NCBI RefSeq assembly: GCF_003149105.1
Contig: NZ_QGDS01000012.1
Coordinates: 1-64,000, forward strand
Direction of reading: 5' to 3'
From: Faecalicatena contorta
Lineage (GTDB): Bacteria; Bacillota; Clostridia; Lachnospirales; Lachnospiraceae
DNA: 64,000 nucleotides
Position numbers and translations under genes: made by a program. Each line of letters starts with the position of its first letter. The first letter of the stretch is position 1. Below are positions 34,768 through 44,786 of this stretch, in pieces. The notes under the pieces were generated by a model that searched no databases, was not told the origin of the DNA, and saw only the letters and a program-made list of their open reading frames with translations.

Positions 34768-36222
34768 ATGCAGCAAAAGTCAATTACCTTTAATCTCATA
34801 GCAAATGGAATAAAGACGCTGATGAGTGTACTGTTTCCGCTCATTACATTTCCCTATGCTTCAAGAATCCTGGGGTCTGTTGGTATCGGGAAAGTGGGAT
34901 ATGCCAGTTCCATTATTACTTACTTTGCTTTAATAGCCTCCCTGGGAATCAGTACTTATGCAGTACGAGAAGGTGCCAGGATACGGGATGACAAGGAAAA
35001 GTTTAATAAATTTGCAAAAGAAATATTAAATATCAACCTGTGTACGACTCTTATTTCCTATATATTATTAATAGTGTTTTTGAACTTGCCGATCCTGCAG
35101 GGATATAAAAAGCTGCTGATTATATTCAGTGCCGGAATTGTGTTTACAACGATAGGTATGGAGTGGCTTTTTATCATCAAGGAGGAGTACTCCTATATTA
35201 CGAAACGTGCCATTTTATTTCAGTTTGTATCACTGGTACTGCTATTCTTGCTGGTAAAAAGCAGAGAGGATTATTTTTGGTATGCGGCACTGACGGTGAT
35301 TTCGTCTGGTGGATCAGCCATTTTAAATTTATGGCATTCCAGAAAGTTTATTGATTGGCGAGAAAAGCAATCTTGTGAATATAGGAAGCATTTAAAACCA
35401 ATTTTTTTAATCTTTGGGACAAGCCTTGCCTCCAGTATCTATATGACACTGGATACAACGATGCTTGGAGCAATGAAGGGTGATGCTGCCGTAGGTGTAT
35501 ATACAGCAGCAATAAAAATTAATTTGGTAATCAGCACTCTGATTGGTACGATATCAGCTACAATTCTGCCCAGAGTGTCCTACTATATAGGAAATGGACT
35601 GAAAAAGGAATATGAAAGACTGCTGAAGTCATCTATGGATGTGCTTTTAATGATATCAATACCTGCTGCGGTTGGTATGATGTGTACTAGCGATATCTTG
35701 ATATTATTGTTTAGCGGCAAAGAATTTTTGGGTGGAACCCTGGCAGCAAAGATTCTATCGGCCAGGGTTATAGTTGGAGCGGTGAACAGGGTACTTGCAT
35801 ATCAGGTATGTACACCGTACAAGAAGGACAAGGAAGTACTGACATCGACAATCGGCGGGGCTGTGTTTAATTTAGTGGCAAATATAGTGTTGATTCCGAC
35901 AGTAGGTGTAACGGGGGCTTCTATTGCCACGCTTTTTTCGGAGTTTATTGTGTTTTTCATACTGACTAACTATGTTAGAAAAATTGTGGAAGTAAAAACC
36001 CTGTATAAGAGGCTTCCGGTTTACCTTGCGGCAAGTATCTGGTTTTTTATTGCACGCTGGTGTGCGGATCGGTTGGTTGACAGTCAGGTTTCCAGGCTGT
36101 TTATCACAGTAGCGGTCTGTGTATTCGGATATTTTGCAATTCTATTGCTGATAAAGGATCCATATTTACATGAGTATAAAAATAAAATTATAAAGAAAAT
36201 TAGAGCAGTGACAGGAAAATAA
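34768..36222 (+). CDS. Oligosaccharide flippase (Wzx-like, MOP superfamily)
   Basis: A 484-residue polytopic membrane protein with about 12-14 hydrophobic segments, of the polysaccharide biosynthesis/MviN-like MOP superfamily. The N-terminus ([21 protein letters not shown]) is a recognisable family start. It would flip lipid-linked repeat units across the membrane. The ATG at 34768 follows TTGGAGG, which avoids overlap with licD. A second, ABC-type exporter lies at 52.8-54.4 kb, so the locus has two export routes. No clear Wzy polymerase is present in this block. Confidence 0.9.
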   Translation: MQQKSITFNLIANGIKTLMSVLFPLITFPYASRILGSVGIGKVGYASSIITYFALIASLGISTYAVREGARIRDDKEKFNKFAKEILNINLCTTLISYILLIVFLNLPILQGYKKLLIIFSAGIVFTTIGMEWLFIIKEEYSYITKRAILFQFVSLVLLFLLVKSREDYFWYAALTVISSGGSAILNLWHSRKFIDWREKQSCEYRKHLKPIFLIFGTSLASSIYMTLDTTMLGAMKGDAAVGVYTAAIKINLVISTLIGTISATILPRVSYYIGNGLKKEYERLLKSSMDVLLMISIPAAVGMMCTSDILILLFSGKEFLGGTLAAKILSARVIVGAVNRVLAYQVCTPYKKDKEVLTSTIGGAVFNLVANIVLIPTVGVTGASIATLFSEFIVFFILTNYVRKIVEVKTLYKRLPVYLAASIWFFIARWCADRLVDSQVSRLFITVAVCVFGYFAILLLIKDPYLHEYKNKIIKKIRAVTGK

Positions 36223-36251
36223 TCACTTTATTATCGGGGAGGAAAAGGAAC

Positions 36252-37436
36252 GTGAGAATTGTGGTAGCGGGCATCGGCTATGTTGGATTATCAAATGCAA
36301 TATTATTGTCACAGAATCATGAGGTATATGCGTATGATATTTCAGAAGAGAAAGTGAATTTAATTAATGCACGTAAATCGCCTCTTCAGGATAAAGAAGT
36401 AGAAGAATTTCTGGGATACAAAAAATTAAATCTGCATGCAGGGATAACCTTGCAGGAGGAACTGCAAAATGCAGATTACGTGATTATTGCTACACCTACC
36501 AACTATGACCCGGATAAAAACTACTTTGATACTTCTTCAGTAGAATCAGTAATTGAAAAGGTACTGGAGGTGAATTCACAGGCAGTTATTGTAATTAAAT
36601 CCACAGTGCCGGTAGGATACACGGAAAGATTAATTGAAAAGTATAGTAAACATAGTTTTCTATTTTCCCCGGAATTTTTAAGAGAAGGACATGCTCTATA
36701 CGACAACCTGTATCCTTCCAGGATTGTAGTGGGTGCGCCAAAGGGAAATAAGTTACTTCATCAGAAGGCACAGGAATTCTCAAAGCTTTTGGAAGAAGGG
36801 GCAATGAAAGAAGATATTACTGTTTTGATTACGGATACAACAGAAGCTGAAGCAATCAAGCTGTTTGCCAATACGTATCTGGCCCTAAGGGTTGCGTACT
36901 TCAATGAGTTGGACACATATGCAGAAACAAAAGGGTTGGATACAAAGCAGATTATTGAAGGTATTGGATTAGACCCACGTATAGGAAACCATTATAACAA
37001 TCCGTCTTTTGGATACGGAGGGTATTGTCTTCCAAAAGACACAAAACAGCTGCTGGCTAATTATAATGATGTGCCAAATGATATTATGACGGCCATTGTG
37101 GAAGCAAACCGTACACGAAAAGACTTTGTAGCAGCTCAGATATTAAAACGAAATCCCAAAACAGTAGGTGTTTACAGACTGACAATGAAAGCGGATTCGG
37201 ATAATTTCAGACAGTCTTCCATTCAAGGAGTGATGAAAAGGCTGAAAGGTGAAGGAATCAGGGTGATTGTTTATGAGCCGTCGATTAAAGAAAAGGAATT
37301 TTATCATTCGGAGGTAGTGGAGAGCCTTGAAAGATTTAAAGAAGCAGCAGATGTAATTATTGCTAACCGTTATGATAGAATATTAGATGATGTAAAAGAA
37401 AAAGTATATACGAGAGATGTTTTTTATCGGGATTAG
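36252..37436 (+). CDS. ugd: UDP-glucose 6-dehydrogenase family protein
   Basis: A 394-residue NAD-dependent dehydrogenase that oxidises a UDP-hexose twice to the uronate. The dinucleotide-binding [10 protein letters not shown] is at the N-terminus. The catalytic cysteine is Cys259 in [14 protein letters not shown], and a central helix-rich substrate region and C-terminal UDP-binding domain follow. The length is normal for short Ugd proteins. The start is GTG at 36252. UDP-glucuronate is the expected product, feeding the next gene. Confidence 0.9.
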   Translation: MRIVVAGIGYVGLSNAILLSQNHEVYAYDISEEKVNLINARKSPLQDKEVEEFLGYKKLNLHAGITLQEELQNADYVIIATPTNYDPDKNYFDTSSVESVIEKVLEVNSQAVIVIKSTVPVGYTERLIEKYSKHSFLFSPEFLREGHALYDNLYPSRIVVGAPKGNKLLHQKAQEFSKLLEEGAMKEDITVLITDTTEAEAIKLFANTYLALRVAYFNELDTYAETKGLDTKQIIEGIGLDPRIGNHYNNPSFGYGGYCLPKDTKQLLANYNDVPNDIMTAIVEANRTRKDFVAAQILKRNPKTVGVYRLTMKADSDNFRQSSIQGVMKRLKGEGIRVIVYEPSIKEKEFYHSEVVESLERFKEAADVIIANRYDRILDDVKEKVYTRDVFYRD

Positions 37437-37446
37437 GAGTAAATCT

Positions 37447-38535
37447 ATGACAGAGCGGATGAAGCTAACAGAGGAATGTTTTAAAAGTTCAAAACAGCAG
37501 GAAGACCTTGAGATGATTGCAGACAGCGGTATTGATTTTGACGTGTATAAAAATACCACTGTATTTGTTACGGGGGCAACCGGGCTGATTGGATCTTCCC
37601 TTGTAAAAAGCCTTTTGTGCGGCAATCGGAAGAACAATTTAAATGTTCGTGTGATTGCAGGTGTGAGAAGCCGTAAGAAAGCAGAGCAGATATATGGAAG
37701 GTCAATAAAAAGAGATGATATAGAATTATACATTGGTGATATTATAGAGCCGGTGGATTATAAAGATGATATAGATTATATTTTCCACACCGCAAGTGTC
37801 ACTACATCAAAAACAATGGTGGATCATCCGGTATGTACAATAGAAACTGCCTATCAAGGAACACGGAATATCTTAGAGTTCGCCAAAGAAAAACAGGTTA
37901 GAGGAGTGGTTTATGTATCTTCGATGGAGGTGTATGGCAGGCCGGATTCTGAGCTTGAGTATATCTCAGAGAAGGATTTGGGATATATAGACATTAGCAG
38001 TGTTAGGAGCAGCTATTCAGAAGGGAAACGGATTTGCGAATGTTTATGTACGGCATATGCTTCGGAATATGGGGTACCTGTGAAAATTGCCAGACTGGCC
38101 CAGACTTTTGGGGCTGGAGTATTGCCCAGTGACAGCAGGGTATATATACAGTTTGCAAAAAGCGCAATTCACGGAGAAGATATTATACTGCATACAGAAG
38201 GTACATCGGAAGGAAATTATTGTTATATAAGGGATGTCATAAAAGCATTACTTCTTTTAGGGTGCAAAGGCGAAAAAGGTGAAGCCTATAATATTGTAAA
38301 TGAAAATACGCATATGCAGATAAGAGAGATGGCAAAGCTGGTAGCAGAGAAAATCAGCGGTGGAAAAATCAAGGTGAAGTTTGAAATACCAGAATCTGTA
38401 TTGTCATTCGGTTATGCACCATCTGTTAAAATGAAGTTAAGCAGCGCAAAGATGCGGGAGTTGGGCTGGCAGCCGGAGGTTGATTTACAGGAGATGTATG
38501 AACGGATGATTTTTGACATGATATTGGGAGAATAA
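37447..38535 (+). CDS. NAD-dependent epimerase/dehydratase (extended SDR)
   Basis: A 362-residue extended short-chain dehydrogenase. The NAD loop is TGATGLIGSSL and the catalytic pair is Tyr190 and Lys194 (SYSEGK). A C-terminal substrate domain contains YIRDVIKALLLLG. Adjacent ugd makes UDP-glucuronate-type decarboxylation or epimerisation plausible, but the specific reaction is not deducible. The ATG at 37447 follows AGGAG and lies 10 nt after the ugd stop. The N-terminal ~40 residues before the NAD loop are longer than usual. Confidence 0.86.
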   Translation: MTERMKLTEECFKSSKQQEDLEMIADSGIDFDVYKNTTVFVTGATGLIGSSLVKSLLCGNRKNNLNVRVIAGVRSRKKAEQIYGRSIKRDDIELYIGDIIEPVDYKDDIDYIFHTASVTTSKTMVDHPVCTIETAYQGTRNILEFAKEKQVRGVVYVSSMEVYGRPDSELEYISEKDLGYIDISSVRSSYSEGKRICECLCTAYASEYGVPVKIARLAQTFGAGVLPSDSRVYIQFAKSAIHGEDIILHTEGTSEGNYCYIRDVIKALLLLGCKGEKGEAYNIVNENTHMQIREMAKLVAEKISGGKIKVKFEIPESVLSFGYAPSVKMKLSSAKMRELGWQPEVDLQEMYERMIFDMILGE

Positions 38536-38538
38536 TTT

Positions 38539-39579
38539 ATGGAATTAGTAAGTATTATCGTTCCGGTATATCATGTACAGGATCATTATTTAAGGGCATG
38601 TATAGAAAGCATTCTTCAACAGGAGTATCAAAAGATAGAATTGATTCTTGTGGATGATGGCTCTAAGAATAATGAGGGGCTCATATGTGATGAATATCGA
38701 AATGCAGATGAAAGAGTTAAGGTAATACATCAGGAAAATCAAGGGGTATCAGCGGCACGAAACCGCGGAATGCGGGAAGCAGAGGGAACGTGGATTTGTT
38801 TTGTAGATGCTGATGATTGGATAGAAAAAAATATGATAAAGGAAGTCCTTGAAAACATGGCGGGCAGGGCTCCGGATATGGTGGTGTGGAATCTTTATTT
38901 TAATTATCCAAGCCGTGAGATTATAAGAAAAAATTATCCTGAATCTATATGGGTGGAGGAGCCCCAGAGATTGGAGGAGGCCAGACTTTTCCTACTAAGA
39001 ACCATTGCAGTAAGGAAAAGGGAATTGAAAATTCCTACGTTAGGTATGCCGGTTTGTCATTTATATAAAAGAAAAATTATTGAAAAACACGATATTACCT
39101 TTGATATCTCCTTCAAACAAGGAGAAGATAAGCTTTTTAATTATCAATATTACATGCATATCCGGAATTTTTTGTATTTGAATTTACCACTGTATCATTA
39201 TAGAATTCATCAGGAATCTACAACTCACACTTTTTTTAGGGAGCATGTAGAGACCTCAACAAGAATACTGAAAAAGTATTACGAAATCGAACCTGAAATT
39301 CAAAATAATTTTGAGTTTCGAAATACTTATTATATACGGGTAATGTATATTGCCTGGTTTTTGATAGGAAGATATTATTTGAAAAAAGGGGGCAGAATGA
39401 CAGCGTTGATACGGGAGTTTTCTGTCCTGATGAGGACAGAACCATACAGAGAAGCAATCAGAAATGCAAAGCTGTCGGATATGGAATTTTCTATGACAAA
39501 AATAAGAATGTTAATGCTTAAATATCATATGTATCGCTTCCTTTTTGGGGATATATGGTTGGAAAACAAGAAAAAGTAG
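38539..39579 (+). CDS. GT2-family glycosyltransferase
   Basis: A 346-residue family 2 glycosyltransferase. The N-terminal GT-A fold shows IIVPVYHV, LVDDGSKNNEG and the DXD-containing FVDADDW (~91-97). The C-terminal ~200 residues carry the acceptor region, with basic and aromatic segments. It starts 3 nt after the SDR gene and uses no visible membrane anchor. It shares a similar ENQGVSAARN segment with the GT2 at 40500, suggesting duplication within the locus. The donor sugar is unknown. Confidence 0.88.
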   Translation: MELVSIIVPVYHVQDHYLRACIESILQQEYQKIELILVDDGSKNNEGLICDEYRNADERVKVIHQENQGVSAARNRGMREAEGTWICFVDADDWIEKNMIKEVLENMAGRAPDMVVWNLYFNYPSREIIRKNYPESIWVEEPQRLEEARLFLLRTIAVRKRELKIPTLGMPVCHLYKRKIIEKHDITFDISFKQGEDKLFNYQYYMHIRNFLYLNLPLYHYRIHQESTTHTFFREHVETSTRILKKYYEIEPEIQNNFEFRNTYYIRVMYIAWFLIGRYYLKKGGRMTALIREFSVLMRTEPYREAIRNAKLSDMEFSMTKIRMLMLKYHMYRFLFGDIWLENKKK

Positions 39580-39604
39580 ATTGGTAATAATAGAGGAATG
39601 AAAA

Positions 39605-40489
39605 GTGGAAATAGTATTTGTAATATTACATTACATGGCGCTAAAAGAGACCGAGCAATCTGTAAGGTATATCAGAGACAATTTGGATACTGATAACTAT
39701 CATATTATTATTGTGGATAATGCTTCCAGTAATGGGACGGGGGCAAAATTGCGGGATATTTATGAGAATGAGCCGGATATAACTGTGATTGTTAACTCGC
39801 AAAATCAAGGATTTGCAAGAGGAAATAATGTAGGGTTTCTCTATGCAAAACAAAAATGGAATCCCCGATATATTGTTTTGATGAACAATGATGTATTTCT
39901 GACGGAAAGGTCTCTAATAAAAAAGATAAATAAAGAGTATACCTATAGCCATTTTTCCGTATTAGGCCCCATGATTATGACAAAAGACGGTCGGTGTGAT
40001 GTAAACCCACAGAGAGCAGAGTTTTCTGATGTAAAAGAGATTGACAGAAAAATACAGCATTATAGAAAAGATTTGAAGCGGTATCAATACCATTATGCAC
40101 CGCTTTATTACAAACTTGCATCAATCAAGGGGATTTTATTTGGAAAACAGAAGAGTACCGCAAAGGAATATTTAAAACGGAAAGAAAACGTAAAACTGCA
40201 TGGTTGTTTTCTTGTTTTTTCCCAGGAATATATCAAAGCATTTGATGGGTTAGATAAGAGTACATTTTTATTTTGGGAGGAAGAGTTTTTATATAAGCAT
40301 ATGATTTCAAATGGGAAGAAAATGGTATATAGTCCTGAAATTACAGTATTCCACATGGAGGATGCGGCCACAGATGTTTTAGTGACTAGAAAAAGAGAAA
40401 AAATGATATTTATGCTAACCCATTATATAGACTCTTTAGAGAAATTAAAAGAAGTATATGTAAGATACGAAGAAATAGATGAAAAGTAA
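39605..40489 (+). CDS. GT2-family glycosyltransferase (rhamnosyltransferase-like)
   Basis: A 294-residue GT2 enzyme with a GTG start at 39605 preceded by GAGGAA. The fold opens with FVILHYMALKETEQS and IIIVDNASSNGTG. NQGFARGNNVG and the metal-site region VLMNNDVFL follow, patterns common in rhamnosyltransferase-type GT2s. FWEEEFLYKHM is near residue 222. The 3' end overlaps the next GT2 frame, whose start is 11 nt after its stop. Donor and acceptor are unknown. Confidence 0.85.
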   Translation: MEIVFVILHYMALKETEQSVRYIRDNLDTDNYHIIIVDNASSNGTGAKLRDIYENEPDITVIVNSQNQGFARGNNVGFLYAKQKWNPRYIVLMNNDVFLTERSLIKKINKEYTYSHFSVLGPMIMTKDGRCDVNPQRAEFSDVKEIDRKIQHYRKDLKRYQYHYAPLYYKLASIKGILFGKQKSTAKEYLKRKENVKLHGCFLVFSQEYIKAFDGLDKSTFLFWEEEFLYKHMISNGKKMVYSPEITVFHMEDAATDVLVTRKREKMIFMLTHYIDSLEKLKEVYVRYEEIDEK

Positions 40490-40499
40490 AGGAAGAGAG

Positions 40500-41576
40500 A
40501 TGCCTAAGATATCAATTATTGTCCCCGTTTATAACATAAAAGAAGAATATTTGCGAAAGTGTGTAGAAAGTCTGCTGCAGCAATCTCTGAAAGAAATTGA
40601 AATCATTATGATTGATGATGGCTCTACAGATATCTCCGGAAGTATATGCGATGAATATCAGAAAAAGGATGCGCGTATAAAGGTGATTCATCAGGAAAAT
40701 CAAGGAGTAGCAGTGGCCAGAAATGCAGGCCTGGCTATTGCCCGGGGAGAGTGGATAACCTTTGTGGATGCAGATGACTGGTGCGGGCTGGATATGTGCG
40801 AAAAAATACTGGAAAGAGCTTTAAAATTGAATTCTGATATTCTAATATTTGCGAATTATGCTGTGAAGGAGAAAAACGTAATAGCTAAAAACCAGTTTTT
40901 CGAAAATGATATAGATGAATTTGATGGGTCATTAAAAGATGAAGCTGAATTAAAAACAATGGTGCGCTGCCATCCCAGTTTTTCCTTCCAACCGCCGGAA
41001 AATATGATGGGGGGAACATGGTGTAAGTTAATCAATCATGAATTTCTGAGAAAGACAGGAATCCTTTTTGAGCCAGAATTGGTTCGTTCCCAGGACATTA
41101 TTTTTTATTTAAATCTGTTTGAACGGGCGGAGAAAATATCATATTATAATCAGCAGTTATATTATTATAGGTATAGTATAGAGTCTGTTTCCAAAAGATA
41201 CAGACAGGATGCTTATAAAATTTTCACAATTGTATTGCAAAAGCAGGATGAATTTATCAGAACTCATCATAAATCTCCTTTATTCAGATCGGTCTTTACG
41301 AAAGGCGTAATGGTTACAATCGGTACTTGTATGCGTACTGATTTTATGCATGAAGAGAATACGGAAGGCTTTCGGGAAAAATGCAGGCGTTTTCGGACAA
41401 TGACCAGACTTCAGCCAATGAGAGATACTTTGAAAAATAAGGATGATAAAACCTTAGATAGTTTTCAGAAAATTCAAAAAATATTGTTAAAATATGATTT
41501 GGTAGAATTGTATTTAATTGTATTTAAAATAAATGGCATTCTTTTACATTTTTTGAAAAATGCAAAAAGCGCCTGA
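40500..41576 (+). CDS. GT2-family glycosyltransferase
   Basis: A 358-residue GT2 enzyme similar in layout to the one at 38539: ISIIVPVYNIKEEYL at the N-terminus, IDDGSTDISGSICDEY, then VDADDW near residue 88. The ATG at 40500 follows AAGGAAGAGAG; an upstream ATG at 40479 overlaps the preceding gene. It is the last gene before a terminator and an IS remnant, so it ends the first polysaccharide block. Confidence 0.88.
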   Translation: MPKISIIVPVYNIKEEYLRKCVESLLQQSLKEIEIIMIDDGSTDISGSICDEYQKKDARIKVIHQENQGVAVARNAGLAIARGEWITFVDADDWCGLDMCEKILERALKLNSDILIFANYAVKEKNVIAKNQFFENDIDEFDGSLKDEAELKTMVRCHPSFSFQPPENMMGGTWCKLINHEFLRKTGILFEPELVRSQDIIFYLNLFERAEKISYYNQQLYYYRYSIESVSKRYRQDAYKIFTIVLQKQDEFIRTHHKSPLFRSVFTKGVMVTIGTCMRTDFMHEENTEGFREKCRRFRTMTRLQPMRDTLKNKDDKTLDSFQKIQKILLKYDLVELYLIVFKINGILLHFLKNAKSA

Positions 41577-41620
41577 ATATGGCCTGTGAAAAAGAGTATG
41601 TAAAATAGTAAATGTAATAA

Positions 41621-41660
41621 CCTCCTATGATAAAACAAACTATCATAGGAGGCTATTTTT
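41621..41660 (+). terminator. Intrinsic terminator ending the first GT block
   Basis: A perfect 12-bp stem (CCTCCTATGATA 41621-41632 with TATCATAGGAGG 41641-41652) has an 8-nt loop and the T-run CTATTTTT. It sits 45 nt after the GT2 stop codon. Confidence 0.88.
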
Positions 41661-41670
41661 ATGGAAAGAA

Positions 41671-41793
41671 GAAAACCGCGGAGTAAAGGACATCCTTATC
41701 CTTTGCGCAGATGGACTTTCTGGAATTAAGGAATTGATTCAGGTTACTTTTCCCGATACGGAGTAGCAAAGGTGTATTGTCTATCATGTATAA
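41671..41793 (+). pseudogene. Fragment of an IS256-family (mutator type) transposase
   Basis: In one frame from 41671 the DNA encodes NRGVKDILILCADGLSGI (from residue 2), then KELIQVTFPDTE, a stop (41764-41766), then QRCIVYHV and a second stop. This matches the conserved core around the catalytic aspartate of IS256-type transposases, where the stop replaces a tyrosine codon (family pattern TEYQRCIVHQV). Only about 40 of the usual ~400 residues remain and no terminal inverted repeats were identified. It marks an old insertion at the junction of two polysaccharide blocks. Confidence 0.75.
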
Positions 41794-41863
41794 AGGGTGT
41801 ATTCCAGAATAGCATAAAGCGATGTGTCTAAGAATGCCTGCTACTGTCATTTAGGAGGCACTC

Positions 41864-41892
41864 TTGACATGTATTGAGCTTTTCACTATATT
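41864..41892 (+). promoter_or_regulatory. Orphan near-consensus promoter in the IS scar
   Basis: TTGACA (41864-41869, perfect) and TATATT (41887-41892, 5 of 6) are exactly 17 nt apart on the plus strand. No plus-strand gene follows: about 110 nt downstream is the hairpin at 42003-42036, then the convergent minus-strand gene. It may start a small RNA or be a remnant of a lost gene or IS end. Apart from this, the IS fragment and the two hairpins, the 41577-42040 spacer shows nothing. Confidence 0.5.
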
Positions 41893-42002
41893 ATAACTAA
41901 GACAGGAAAGTCTTCCAAAAGTCCCTCCTGCCTCAAATCTAATTATCATAGAAAGGTTATTTACATAGATAATTTCAAACACTCAAATTAAGTTTTTATT
42001 TC

Positions 42003-42036
42003 AATGGGGACAACCAATGTTGGGTACGTCCCCATT
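42003..42036. terminator. Hairpin, possible terminator of converging transcripts
   Basis: AATGGGGAC (42003-42011) pairs with GTCCCCATT (42028-42036) around a 16-nt loop. AAGTTTATAAATTTTT follows on the plus strand. The GGGGAC...GTCCCC design is reminiscent of REP-like hairpins, but only one copy was found here. Confidence 0.5.
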
Positions 42037-42040
42037 AAGT

Positions 42041-43183
42041 TTATAAATTTTTCAGCATATATTCACAAACTTTTTTTGCTGAGTCCCCAGATTCCAGATT
42101 ACCTAAATCATTAAAGTGTTTTTGAACATCTTCAGAGTAAAGTATATTATTAAAATTTTGGATATTTGCAAGCAATTCTTCTATATTCTCAGCCAAAGGA
42201 TAAGGCCATGTGTGGATATCTGTATAAAATCCTCTGGATAAATCATAGTGATTCAGATCTGTTGCAAATAAAAAGCAAGGTTTGTTCATCAATGCGAAAT
42301 CCCACATAGAAGAGGAATAATCTGTAATCAGGATATCGGATACATATAATAATTCCTGCATATCAGAATATTGGGAAGCATCAATATATTCCTCCGAGAA
42401 TTCGAGTTGTTCCATAATGAAATAGTGCATTCGGAAAAGAATCGACCAGTCGCCGCCAAAACGCTGTGTTAATACTTGTCTCATTTTAGTGCAGTTAAAT
42501 AAATATTCTGAAGCCTTTTTAGACTCCCTGTATGTGGGAGCATATAATAGTATATGGTTTTCGGCAGGAATATTATAAAAATTTTTGACTTTTTCATACA
42601 AATCCTCTCGATTTTGTTTGATTAACATATCATTTCTTGGCATACCATATGTTAGTATATCACCGGTATGCAGGAAGCTTTGCTGAAGCGTCATCTCACT
42701 AAAGGCCCGTGAACTGGAGAGATATATACAAGGATTCTTCCGGGCGATTTGCGCTCTTTTTTGCTTTCCGATAGTTTCTTTTTGGTAGGCAGCTCCCACC
42801 TTTTTGTAAGCGCCTCCTCCATGCCAGGTGTTGATGAGCGTCTGGCGTCCTGTAAGCGGAAACCAGGCAGGAATCTCGGAATTTGTAATAATGTATCTGG
42901 AGGTCAGGCAAATTCTGAGAAAGGAAAGAGAGTTATATTTAACAGTTTTTATATTTTTAGCTTCTAGATTCCTAAACTCATGAGGGCAGACAAATGCCCA
43001 TACAATCTCAAATTCGGGCATATGTTCATGCAGATACTGGGAAATATACTTGGGATTACAGGAGTATTGTGAACCAAAGTAACTGAAGAACACTACTCTT
43101 TTCTTGTGAAATCTGCCAATGGATAATATCTTCAGAATATGGCGCAAGATACCAGCCAATGTGGTCGTTAAGTTATCAATCAT
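42041..43183 (-). CDS. CDP-glycerol glycerophosphotransferase family protein
   Basis: A 380-residue TagB/TagF-type transferase domain protein on the opposite strand to its neighbours. Recognisable parts are NTWHGGGAYKKVG (~118-130), LLYAPTYRES, then DILITDYSSSMWDFAL and PCFLFATDL in the C-terminal half. These enzymes add glycerol-phosphate or related phospho-polyols to surface polymers at the cytoplasmic membrane face. It is shorter than polymerising TagF, so a single-unit addition is possible. A good promoter lies upstream. The linked CDP-donor genes at 33.1 kb may supply its substrate. Confidence 0.87.
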   Translation of the reverse strand: MIDNLTTTLAGILRHILKILSIGRFHKKRVVFFSYFGSQYSCNPKYISQYLHEHMPEFEIVWAFVCPHEFRNLEAKNIKTVKYNSLSFLRICLTSRYIITNSEIPAWFPLTGRQTLINTWHGGGAYKKVGAAYQKETIGKQKRAQIARKNPCIYLSSSRAFSEMTLQQSFLHTGDILTYGMPRNDMLIKQNREDLYEKVKNFYNIPAENHILLYAPTYRESKKASEYLFNCTKMRQVLTQRFGGDWSILFRMHYFIMEQLEFSEEYIDASQYSDMQELLYVSDILITDYSSSMWDFALMNKPCFLFATDLNHYDLSRGFYTDIHTWPYPLAENIEELLANIQNFNNILYSEDVQKHFNDLGNLESGDSAKKVCEYMLKNL

Positions 43184-43279
43184 TTGTAAAGTCCTTTCAT
43201 AAAAATACCCATCAATATACGCTAATTGAACTACTAATGTTAAATGCGGTATAAGTTTGTATTTACTAGTAATGATAGC

Positions 43280-43308
43280 ATTATACGATAATTAAAGTAA
43301 ATATTCAA
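43280..43308 (-). promoter_or_regulatory. Promoter of the CDP-glycerol transferase-like gene
   Basis: On the minus strand, TTGAAT (43308-43303) and a perfect TATAAT (43285-43280) are 17 nt apart, giving a leader of about 90 nt. The remaining part of the 43184-43501 spacer holds no recognised gene; it may include decayed sequence of the adjacent pseudogene. Confidence 0.65.
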
Positions 43309-43501
43309 ATTATTGTTCATACTTTAACTACAATATACAAAAGAAAAAAGGTGGAAAAAATAATGAATAAGTGGTAAGATAGGCATGTTGAGGTGGAATA
43401 CAATATCCTGAAAATGGAGCAGATAGATAAAATGGTGGGAAAATACCGAAGTAAATGCTTAGATATGATAAGAAATTTATATAAAAACATATAATTGTAT
43501 C

Positions 43502-44755
43502 CGTACAGCAGACATTTATGCACTGAGGACTGCACTTAATGTGTGAGAAGGATATGAACTGGTATTTACATATCACCGAGCTTATATTATACTGGTTGCG
43601 CTTGCAGTGATACTGTCAGCACTACGATGTGAATACAGGCAAAAAGATATAAAAAGAAGAATCGGAGCAGGAATTGTAACGTTATGTTATTTACTGGTTT
43701 TATACAACAGTACAGAATTAAATGGGAAGAAACCGGATATTATGAATGAGAGCTTCTCAGATCTTAGTGCAGTAGGGGACTTTGAGACAGATGCGAAATA
43801 CCTGGAATACTTCGATAGTCTACAGGAGAATGTAATCTGCGGATATACAAGCGTGCCTGTATTCGGAGGGCTGACTGCAAATACAGAATTTGAATTTTTG
43901 ACAGGATTTTCAAACGTGTTCTTAGCAGGTGGAATTATGCCTTATCAGAATTATGTGAAAATGATACGCTAAGTTTACGGATCCAGTATAGTATATTCAT
44001 GCATCCTATGAATTCAAGTGGCTGGAATAGAAAAAATGTTTATCAGGCATTTGGATTTGATGAAACATATTACATTGAAGATTGGGTAAATAAGGATACC
44101 ATTCGCGGCATGATATCAGACAGTGGTAATTATAAGAATGTCATTACAAGGTATGAAAAGGCTGAAGAGAAAAACGAGAATGTGTTTCTTTTCAATGTAA
44201 CTATGTAAAATCATGGTGGTTATGTGAGTGAAGTATATGAAAGGACTGTACATATTACAGACTTGTCCGGGTCTTATCCTCAGACAGAACAATATCTGAG
44301 CCTTATAAGAGAATCAGATGCTGCTTTTGAAGAGTTAATTACATATTTTTCACAGAGAGAACCCAGTACTTATCTGTATGTTTGGAGATCATCAGCCTTC
44401 TGCTGAAACGGGTTTTTATGAAGAAATTCAGCAAGGGTCTGCAGATTCTGATATTTTAAAGCAGGCGAAGAAGTACCAAACACCATATATTCTTTATTCA
44501 AATTATGAGATGGTGAGACAATCTTATGATAATATGAGTGTGAATTATTTGCAGGTATTGCTTATGAAAGCGGCAGGTTTACCACTTAATGATTATCAGA
44601 AATATTTGGAAAGTTTGTATGTAACGTATCCTGTGATTAATGTGAACGGAGTTATGGATTATGAAAGGAACTGGTATAGTTGGGAAGAAGCATAGGATTT
44701 TAAGGGAATTCAAGAGTACTCTATTGTGCAATATAAAGAATTATTTGACAGATAG
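43502..44755 (+). pseudogene. LTA-synthase-like (sulfatase superfamily) pseudogene
   Basis: The remnant of a membrane LTA synthase-type phosphoglycerol transferase. A membrane-domain piece (DIYALRTALNV, then YHRAYIILVALAVILSAL) leads into the catalytic part: MNESFSDLS, TANTEFEFLTGF, HPMNSSGWNR, FLFNVTM, NHGGY, FGDHQPS. The coding is broken by a stop at 43544-43546, a frame break near 43970, a stop at 44206-44208 between FNVTM and NHGGY where the family has Q, a frameshift near 44372 and a stop at 44693-44695. The first membrane segments are missing. The multiple lesions indicate long-standing loss of function. Confidence 0.85.
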
Positions 44756-44786
44756 GTAGAGGAAGCAAAACTTGGAGGAGAGATTT

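Noticed and set aside
41659..41850. A 63-codon minus-strand frame in the IS scar, containing AGILRHI like the start of the neighbouring transferase
   Set aside because: The DNA of the two AGILRHI segments differs, the rest shows no similarity, and the plus strand carries the transposase remnant.
43607..44695. Four short frames that could be read as separate small genes
   Set aside because: Read together they are consecutive pieces of one LTA-synthase-like protein; breaks fall inside conserved motifs, so they are one pseudogene.
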